A stretch of 42,307 nucleotides of DNA from Rhodoferax sp. (GTDB lineage Bacteria; Pseudomonadota; Gammaproteobacteria; Burkholderiales; Burkholderiaceae_C), in contig JAUSNJ010000082.1 of NCBI GenBank assembly GCA_030645355.1, positions 1-42,307 of the forward strand, in the 5' to 3' direction. This document shows, piece by piece, positions 36,813 through 42,307 of the stretch. A program made the translations under genes and the position numbers. How positions within the stretch are numbered: position 1 is the first letter of the stretch; each line of letters opens with the position of its first letter. The notes below the pieces were generated by a model, which was given only the letters and a program-made list of their open reading frames with translations, did not search any database and had not been told where the DNA came from.

Positions 36813-37796
36813 GTGCGTTTCTTCTTTGTTGTCGTTCTAGCCCTTGCCCTGGGTGTTCTGGGTGTCGGATACGGGTGGCTGAATGCTCCGCTGGAACTCT
36901 CTACGCCCGCGGTGGACCTGTCCATTGAGCCGGGTGCCAGTGCCCGCGATGTGGCGCAGGCCGTTGCCGATGCGGGTGTCGCCATCAACCCCATGCTGCT
37001 CCATGGCTGGTTTCGCGTGTCGGGGCAATCCCGCCAGATCCGCGCCGGCAGCTACGAGCTGGACCGTACCACCACGCCGCGCAGTCTGTTGCAAAAGCTG
37101 GTTCGCGGCGAAGAGGCCCTGCGCAGCGTCACGCTGGTCGAAGGCTGGACCTTTCGCCAGGTTCGCGACGCCCTGCAAAAGGCCGAGCAACTCAAACCGG
37201 ATTCCCAGGGACTCAGCGCCAACGACATCATGGCGCAGTTGGGTCAACCGGGCGTGCCAGCAGAGGGGCATTTCTTCCCCGACACCTACACCTACAGCAA
37301 AGGCTCCAGCGATCTGGCTGTGCTCAGGCGGGCCCTGCGGGCCATGGACAAAAGACTGGCGGCCGCCTGGGCGCTGCGCGATCCCCAGTCGCCCCTGCAG
37401 AGCCCGGAGCAAGCCCTGGTGCTGGCCAGCATTGTCGAGAAAGAAACCGGTACACCCAGTGATCGCGCCACCATTGCGGCAGTGTTCACCAACCGGTTGC
37501 GTCTGGGCATGCGCCTGCAAACCGACCCCACCGTGATCTATGGACTGGGCGCCGCCTTTGACGGCAATCTGCGCAAGAAAGACCTGTTAGCCGATACTCC
37601 GTGGAACACCTACACCCGCATCGGCCTGCCGCCCACACCGATAGCCATGCCCGGCAAGGCGGCCTTGTTGGCGGCGGTGCAGCCTGCGCCCTCCAAGGCC
37701 TTGTACTTCGTGGCCCGGGGCGACGGCAGTAGCCAGTTCAGCACAAGCCTGGACGAGCACAATAGGGCAGTCAACAAATACCAGCGTGGCCAATAG
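36813..37796 (+). CDS. mltG: MltG, endolytic murein transglycosylase
   Basis: 327 residues. One N-terminal transmembrane helix (FFFVVVLALALGVLGVGYGW) anchors a periplasmic YceG-like enzyme that cleaves nascent glycan strands and sets their length. A LysM-like region (SIEPGASARDVAQAVADAG) precedes the catalytic domain with EGHFFPDTYTY, the catalytic Glu209 in LASIVEKETG, QTDPTVIYGLG, YTRIGLPPTPIAMPG and the final DEHNRAVNKYQ. Start is GTG 36813. It leads the operon with tmk and holB, a conserved order in proteobacteria. Confidence 0.95.
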   Translation: MRFFFVVVLALALGVLGVGYGWLNAPLELSTPAVDLSIEPGASARDVAQAVADAGVAINPMLLHGWFRVSGQSRQIRAGSYELDRTTTPRSLLQKLVRGEEALRSVTLVEGWTFRQVRDALQKAEQLKPDSQGLSANDIMAQLGQPGVPAEGHFFPDTYTYSKGSSDLAVLRRALRAMDKRLAAAWALRDPQSPLQSPEQALVLASIVEKETGTPSDRATIAAVFTNRLRLGMRLQTDPTVIYGLGAAFDGNLRKKDLLADTPWNTYTRIGLPPTPIAMPGKAALLAAVQPAPSKALYFVARGDGSSQFSTSLDEHNRAVNKYQRGQ

Positions 37797-37826
37797 ACCA
37801 ACGAAATGCAGCCAGTGAAGAAGGCC

Positions 37827-38468
37827 ATGAACGGAACATTTATCAGCTTTGAGGGCATTGACGGCGCCGGAAAGTCCACCCACATCGACCGCCTGGCCCA
37901 GTCCTTCCGGGCGCAGGGCAGGGTGGTCACCCTGACCCGCGAGCCCGGCGGAACGCCGCTGGCCGAGCAGTTGCGCCAGATGGTCCTGAACGACCCCATG
38001 GACGCCATGACCGAGGCCTTGCTGGTGTTTGCCGCACGGCGTGACCACATCCGACAAGTGATCGTCCCAGCACTGGCTCGGAGCGAGGTGGTATTGTGTG
38101 ACCGCTTTACCGACGCGACGTTTGCCTACCAAGGGGCGGGCCGTGGTTTTGAATGGCAAACCCTGTTGGTGCTGGAGTCCTGGGTGCAGGCCCATCCGGA
38201 TCAGCCGGACCGCCTGGTCCAGCCGGATCTGACCCTGTGGTTTGACCTGCCCGCCAGCATTGCGGCGCAGCGTCTGGCGGGCGCCCGCGTGCCCGACAAG
38301 TTTGAATCGCAGCCCCAGGCTTTTTTTGAAAAGGTGGCCAGCGGCTATGCCCAGCGGCTGGCCGCAGATCCCACGCGGTTTGCCCGCATCCACGCGGACC
38401 AGACACCTGCGGCCGTGTGGAACGATGTGGAGCAGGCTGTGCGATCCAAGGGATTTTTGCCATGTTGA
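37827..38468 (+). CDS. tmk: Thymidylate kinase
   Basis: 213 residues, the same length as E. coli Tmk. It phosphorylates dTMP to dTDP with ATP. The P-loop GIDGAGKST is at 10-18, the [11 protein letters not shown] loop follows, and [16 protein letters not shown] is the dTMP-site DR motif with its downstream segment. ATG 37827 ([10 protein letters not shown]) matches the family N-terminus and has GAAGAAGG upstream; ATG 37806 would add seven residues. It overlaps holB by 7 bp. Confidence 0.95.
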   Translation: MNGTFISFEGIDGAGKSTHIDRLAQSFRAQGRVVTLTREPGGTPLAEQLRQMVLNDPMDAMTEALLVFAARRDHIRQVIVPALARSEVVLCDRFTDATFAYQGAGRGFEWQTLLVLESWVQAHPDQPDRLVQPDLTLWFDLPASIAAQRLAGARVPDKFESQPQAFFEKVASGYAQRLAADPTRFARIHADQTPAAVWNDVEQAVRSKGFLPC

Positions 38469-39493
38469 ACACTCCTGCCATGGGCGACCCTGCTGCTGCA
38501 GACCCGCCGCCGTGGATTGCGGCCCAGGCCCAGCTGTTGCTGGCGCAACGCGGCCACGCATGGTTGCTGCACGGTCCGTCCGGGCTGGGGCAGTATGGGT
38601 TGGCCATGGCGCTGGCACGCGCATGGCTGTGCGAGAACGCTACACCGGCCGGGGCCTGTGGGGTGTGCGGCAGTTGCCATGCTATCGATGTCCGCACCCA
38701 CGCGGATCTGTGTGTCCTGATGCCCGAGACCACCTTACTGGAGCTGGGCTGGCCCTTGGGTGAGAAAGCGCAGAACGAGATAGACGATAAGAAGCGCAAG
38801 GCCAGCAAGGAAATCCGGGTGGACGCCATGCGTGAAGCCGTCGAATTTTCCCAGCGCACCAGCGCTCGCGGCCGTGGCAAGGTGGTGCTGGTGTTTCCCG
38901 CCGAGCAAATGAACACCATCACTGCCAACGCCTTGCTAAAGACACTGGAGGAGCCGCCGGGCGACGTGAAATTTGTGCTGGGCAGTGAATCTGCGCATCA
39001 GCTGCTGCCGACCATCCGCAGCCGCTGCCTGGGGCATGCCATGCACTGGCCCGATGCGGCAAGCAGCCAGCGCTGGATGCAATCGCGTGGATTTGATGCG
39101 ACCCAGGCGCGGTTGTTGCTCCAGTCCATGGGTGGTCGGCCAGAAGATGCACAAGCTTTTGCGGCTTCCGGGCGGGACCCTGCTGCCTGGCCCAATCTGC
39201 CCAAGGCCCTGTCGCGCGGAGACGTGGGCTTCTTCAAGGACTGGACAATTCCCCAGACGCTGGACGCGCTGCACAAGCTGTGCCACGACCTGATGGCACT
39301 GCACTGTGGCGCTGCACCCCGTTTTTTTGCACCCCATGACCTCGGCGCAGGTGCCTCTATTGCGGCACTGAGTGACTGGAGTCGGGCCCTGTCCCGTACC
39401 ATGCGCACCATGGACCACCCCTTTAACGCCGGTTTGATGCTGGAAGCCCTTGTGGGGCAGGCCAAATCGGTTCTAAACTCAGGCACACCATGA
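38462..39493 (+). CDS. holB: DNA polymerase III subunit delta prime
   Basis: 343 residues, a clamp-loader subunit. The N-terminal AAA+ domain shows [11 protein letters not shown] where active ATPases have GK, so the P-loop Lys is Gln, consistent with the non-ATP-binding delta prime subunit. A zinc module CGVCGSCH with an upstream Cys, the segment [21 protein letters not shown] (here [16 protein letters not shown]) and [12 protein letters not shown] are typical. ATG 38462 overlaps the tmk stop; the PilZ gene start overlaps its own stop as ATGA. Confidence 0.94.
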   Translation: MLNTPAMGDPAAADPPPWIAAQAQLLLAQRGHAWLLHGPSGLGQYGLAMALARAWLCENATPAGACGVCGSCHAIDVRTHADLCVLMPETTLLELGWPLGEKAQNEIDDKKRKASKEIRVDAMREAVEFSQRTSARGRGKVVLVFPAEQMNTITANALLKTLEEPPGDVKFVLGSESAHQLLPTIRSRCLGHAMHWPDAASSQRWMQSRGFDATQARLLLQSMGGRPEDAQAFAASGRDPAAWPNLPKALSRGDVGFFKDWTIPQTLDALHKLCHDLMALHCGAAPRFFAPHDLGAGASIAALSDWSRALSRTMRTMDHPFNAGLMLEALVGQAKSVLNSGTP

Positions 39494-39852
39494 GTACAGC
39501 CCCAACGACTCCCCCCAGGCCCAGCGTCATCCAGCTGTCCATCAAGGAAAAAGCGGCCCTGTATGCTGCCTACATTCCCATTTTTAGCGAAGGCGGCGTG
39601 TTCATCCCGACCGCTCGGGAATACGCACTGGGAGACGACGTGTACGTGTTGCTGTCATTGCCAGAAGACATGCAGCGCTATCCGGTGGCCGGAAAAGTGG
39701 CCTGGGTCACCCCAGCCAAGGCTGCGGGTGGGCGTACACAGGGTGTGGGCATTACGTTTCCAAAGGATGAGAAATCCCGTGCTCTGAAACTGAAGATTGA
39801 AGAGATCCTCGGTGCCCACATGGCATCCGAGCGCCCGACCCAAACCATTTGA
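39490..39852 (+). CDS. pilZ: PilZ, type IV pilus assembly PilZ-domain protein
   Basis: 120 residues. The sequence (VIQLSIKEKAALYAAYIPIF, GGVFIPT, GDDVYVLLSLPED, VAGKVAWVTPA, GVGITFP) matches the canonical type IV pilus PilZ, which lacks the R-x3-R cyclic di-GMP motif and works through protein contacts with PilB and FimX-like partners. Location between holB and tatD is the usual one in beta- and gammaproteobacteria and supports the call. Its presence implies type IV pili encoded elsewhere. Confidence 0.94.
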   Translation: MSTAPTTPPRPSVIQLSIKEKAALYAAYIPIFSEGGVFIPTAREYALGDDVYVLLSLPEDMQRYPVAGKVAWVTPAKAAGGRTQGVGITFPKDEKSRALKLKIEEILGAHMASERPTQTI

Positions 39853-39924
39853 GCCGGATTCCCCCGATTCGCGATTGCAGCGCCCTGTCAATCGCCTCTT
39901 AAAGCGTCCTGTGCGGCGCACACC

Positions 39925-40719
39925 ATGTTTACTGACTCCCACTGCCACTTGACGTTTCCCGAACTGGTCGCCTCGCTGCCCGCTATTCGCCAGGCTATGG
40001 CGGATGCCCAGGTTGACCGGGCGCTGTGCATTTGCACGACGCTGGAAGAGTTTCCCGATGTGCACGCTTTGGCCACCCAATATGACAACTTCTGGGCCAG
40101 CGTGGGCGTACACCCGGACAATGAAGGCGTGACCGAACCGACATTGGACGATCTTCTGCAACGCGGGCAACTGCCGCGCGTAGTGGCCATTGGAGAAACC
40201 GGACTCGACTACTACCGCTTGGGCGAACGAACCCATGCCGACATGCACTGGCAGCGTGAGCGCTTTCGCACACACATTCGGGCCGCACGCCAACTGCAAA
40301 AACCCCTTGTGATCCATACCCGCAGTGCTTCCGACGATACCCTGGCGATTTTGCGCGAGGAGGGCGAGGACGGCACCACAGGGTCGGCCGGCGGCGTGTT
40401 CCACTGTTTTACCGAAAGCCACGAAGTGGCCCGCCAGGCGCTGGACCTTGGGTTTTACATTTCATTCTCCGGAATCCTGACGTTCAAAACTGCACAGGAC
40501 TTGCGGGATGTCGCCGCCTGGGTTCCGTTGGACCGCCTGTTGATTGAGACCGACAGCCCGTATCTGGCACCGGTGCCATTTCGCGGGAAGACTAACAATC
40601 CGTCCTATGTTCCCCACGTCGCCCGGCAGCTGGCGACATTGCGGCAATGCAGTGTCGAAACGATTGCCGAGACCACGAGCCGGAATTTTTCCCAATTGTT
40701 CACCGCTGTCGTTTCATGA
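39925..40719 (+). CDS. TatD-family metal-dependent hydrolase
   Basis: 264 residues with an amidohydrolase-type metal site: His6 and His8 (DSHCHL), Glu91 (GETGLDYY), His131 (VIHTR), His160 (FHCFTES) and Asp210 (ETDSPYLAP). TatD/YcfH proteins are deoxyribonuclease-like or D-aminoacyl-tRNA deacylase-like; the precise substrate is open. ATG 39925 lies 72 bp after pilZ, the largest gap in this operon. Its TGA overlaps the ankyrin gene start. Confidence 0.93.
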   Translation: MFTDSHCHLTFPELVASLPAIRQAMADAQVDRALCICTTLEEFPDVHALATQYDNFWASVGVHPDNEGVTEPTLDDLLQRGQLPRVVAIGETGLDYYRLGERTHADMHWQRERFRTHIRAARQLQKPLVIHTRSASDDTLAILREEGEDGTTGSAGGVFHCFTESHEVARQALDLGFYISFSGILTFKTAQDLRDVAAWVPLDRLLIETDSPYLAPVPFRGKTNNPSYVPHVARQLATLRQCSVETIAETTSRNFSQLFTAVVS

Positions 40720-41375
40720 GAATTTACATTAGATATTGCATATATCTAATTGTTTCAATTGGGTTTGTTTCGGCATATGCAGGATCGTACGACGATTTTT
40801 TTGACGCCATTCGACGTGACGAAGCTCCAGTGGTACGCGGACTGCTTAAGCGCGGCTTCGACCCGAACACTGTCAATCCCCAAGGTGAACACGGCCTGAT
40901 ATTGGCTTTGCGTGAGCGGTCCTTGAATGTCATCGATGCGTTGCTTGAGAGTCCGTCAATCCGAGTCGAGGTTCGTACTGCACAGGACGAAAGTCCGCTG
41001 ATGCTGGCCGCACTGCGAGGCCATTTTGACCTTTGCAAGACACTGATTGCACGCGACGCCGATGTCAACAAGCCTGGCTGGACAGCTTTGCATTACGCCG
41101 CCACAGGTGGTCACATTGCCATCATTCGCTTGCTGCTGGACAACCATGCCTACATTGACGCAGCGGCGCCCAATGGCAGTACGCCACTGATGATGGCTGC
41201 CAAATACGGCACGGATGAGGCCGTTCGGCTGCTATTGGACGCCGGGGCCGACCCCGCATTGAAGAACTCCCTGGGTCAGACCGCCATTGACTTTGCGAAC
41301 CAGGTTCAAAGAGACGATATCGTGCAAATCATCGCTGCGGCAGTCCGCGCGCAGCGTGCCAAAGGTACTTGGTGA
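40716..41375 (+). CDS. Exported ankyrin-repeat protein
   Basis: 219 residues. A signal peptide (MRIYIRYCIYLIVSIGFVSAYA) is followed by about five ankyrin repeats (for example ESPLMLAALRGHFDLCKTLI, GWTALHYAATGGHIAIIRLL, GSTPLMMAAKYGTDEAVRLL). It is probably a periplasmic protein-binding module with unknown partner. ATG 40716 overlaps the tatD stop and has no own ribosome-binding site, so translation is likely coupled. The first 60 bp are strikingly AT-rich and contain a perfect 9-bp dyad. Confidence 0.9.
   Translation: MRIYIRYCIYLIVSIGFVSAYAGSYDDFFDAIRRDEAPVVRGLLKRGFDPNTVNPQGEHGLILALRERSLNVIDALLESPSIRVEVRTAQDESPLMLAALRGHFDLCKTLIARDADVNKPGWTALHYAATGGHIAIIRLLLDNHAYIDAAAPNGSTPLMMAAKYGTDEAVRLLLDAGADPALKNSLGQTAIDFANQVQRDDIVQIIAAAVRAQRAKGTW
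40728..40750. repeat. Perfect AT-rich inverted repeat at start of ankyrin gene
   Basis: ATTAGATAT (40728-40736) and ATATCTAAT (40742-40750) with a 5-nt spacer, 10 nt after the ATG. In RNA it forms a 9-bp weak stem near the initiation region. It could be an operator, an RNA element affecting translation, or a by-product of Ile/Tyr codons. Confidence 0.6.
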
Positions 41376-41422
41376 GTGCAAATCGTACTTGATACGATGT
41401 ATATTATGTTAAGTTACAGATT

Positions 41423-41448
41423 CCAGCCTGACTCCAGAGTCGGACTGG
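41423..41448. terminator. Hairpin between convergent ankyrin and cyclase genes
   Basis: A 26-nt dyad: CCAG...CTGG outside, GACTC-CA-GAGTC inside, with one mismatch and one wobble. It lies between two 3' ends, so a bidirectional terminator is plausible, but no clear T-run follows on either strand. The rest of the 74-bp gap is AT-rich. Confidence 0.5.
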
Positions 41449-41449
41449 T

Positions 41450-42307
41450 CTACAGAATGGTGAAAGACACGGTCGGTACGCTGGGATCTGAAAAAGACGC
41501 GCCCAGTGCCAATTCGCCCTTGCCGTGCAGCACGCACTCTTCCCGCCGCAGCAGGACGTCGGAGCCTGTAGTTCCCAGGAAACGCACCCAGCTGCCGTAA
41601 CTGCTGGCATCCACAAAGACAACGCTGCCGTTTCGCCACTCCAGACGCGCGTGGATACGGGAGACACGCGGGTCGTTTACGACAAAATCGGCATCGCGCA
41701 CGCGCCCCAGCTGAACGGGCAGCTCGAAGGACTTAAAGCGCTTGGTCGTTGTCAACCAGGTGAGTTCTATTTCACGCCCAAGGGCATCTCTTTCGCCAGC
41801 GGCATGGGCAGGATCCAAATCTCCCTGCATGGTAAGGAAGTCCGATGCCAACTCTTCATGCCACTCGATCTGGTAGACGGTGCACGGCTCTGCGCGTCCA
41901 CGGATGTTGATGGGACCCAGAATCCGAAAGGTCATTCCCGGTGATTCGCTGACAGAGCTCAACGCGGCCTCGTTGGCCCAAATCTGGTAAGGCCCGCACA
42001 GGTCGCACAAGCGAGAAGCAACGTTGACCGCGTCCCCATAACAATCACCGGCCACAATTTCTACATCGCCACTGGCAACACCGATACGCATGGGCATGCG
42101 CAATGCGGCCGGTGAGCGCATGATGCGCTTGGAATGGGCCCGCTGTATCTCAACAACGGCGTTGACAGCGCTCTGGGGGTCCGCAAACATGGCCAGCACA
42201 CCATCGCCCAGTGTCTTGACCAGACGTCCACCGCCTTGGACACATTGTTCGCCAACCCAGGTCGTGATTTGCGTCACAGTTTCGGTTGCCAATGCATTGC
42301 CTAAAGC
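41450..42307 (-). CDS. Class III nucleotidyl cyclase with FHA domain (5' end missing)
   Basis: 286 codons visible, open to the window edge, so the start lies outside. The visible beginning ALGNALATETVTQITTWVGE is the middle of a class III cyclase domain. Further marks are KTLGDGVLAMFADP, MRIGVASGDVEIVAGDCYGDAVNVASRL and IRGRAEPCTVYQIEW. The first metal-binding segment is off-window. A C-terminal FHA domain follows (about 165-280 of the visible part: FELPVQLGRVRDADFVVND, RVSRIHARLEWRNGSVVFVD, GSWVRF), which binds phosphothreonine peptides. The protein would make cAMP or cGMP under control of a Ser/Thr kinase partner, not seen here. Confidence 0.92.
   Translation of the reverse strand, partial: ALGNALATETVTQITTWVGEQCVQGGGRLVKTLGDGVLAMFADPQSAVNAVVEIQRAHSKRIMRSPAALRMPMRIGVASGDVEIVAGDCYGDAVNVASRLCDLCGPYQIWANEAALSSVSESPGMTFRILGPINIRGRAEPCTVYQIEWHEELASDFLTMQGDLDPAHAAGERDALGREIELTWLTTTKRFKSFELPVQLGRVRDADFVVNDPRVSRIHARLEWRNGSVVFVDASSYGSWVRFLGTTGSDVLLRREECVLHGKGELALGASFSDPSVPTVSFTIL

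Overview
The window looks like a chromosome segment from a GC-rich betaproteobacterium, most likely Burkholderiales, family Comamonadaceae, Rhodoferax-like. This rests on the protein flavour, the ygfZ / mltG-tmk-holB-pilZ-tatD gene order, and short dispersed repeats of a kind I recall from that family. I see no tRNA, rRNA, CRISPR array, transposase or phage gene. Both ends cut through genes: an acyl-CoA dehydrogenase on the left and a nucleotidyl cyclase with an FHA domain on the right.

Layout. 2-9133: a lipid or acyl-CoA catabolism cluster (acyl-CoA dehydrogenase, SDR, hotdog thioesterase, CurA-like reductase, GST-like protein, ElaA-like GNAT, second SDR). A membrane GGDEF-EAL gene at 1909-4359 sits inside it. 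9182-23809: a dense signalling block. It holds a HisKA_2 kinase with an ANTAR antiterminator regulator, an Aer-like chemoreceptor, a MASE3-PAS-GGDEF-EAL protein, a PilZ protein, a periplasmic binding protein, a hybrid kinase and a REC-REC-PAS-GGDEF-EAL regulator. 23898-30569: tex, an orphan binding protein (minus strand), and an overlapping HDOD / patatin-like / M1 peptidase operon. 30588-33168 (minus): an exported Met/Gly-rich protein and an iron alcohol dehydrogenase. 33223-35087: an HSL-type hydrolase and a hotdog-GNAT fusion. 35073-36765 (minus): an orphan cheZ and ygfZ. 36813-41375: the mltG-tmk-holB-pilZ-tatD-ankyrin operon.

The most striking feature is a family of 54-nt elements with seven copies (1776, 5654, 7439, 12612, 24674, 28885, 36337). 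Each is exactly 18 codons long. Four copies lie in frame inside otherwise intact genes: a GST-like gene, tex, a patatin-like gene and ygfZ. The three genic copies in sense orientation all use the same reading phase and give a recognisable peptide (A/T-T-x-S-I-A near the start). This resembles the behaviour of Rickettsia palindromic elements. The patatin-like gene also carries a second, GC-rich palindromic repeat in frame. A second point of interest is the 410-bp gap between the ANTAR regulator and the chemoreceptor. It contains four alternating complementary segments (AGTCC/GGACT twice) that could form mutually exclusive hairpins.

All calls come from reading the sequence and family knowledge; no database search was run.
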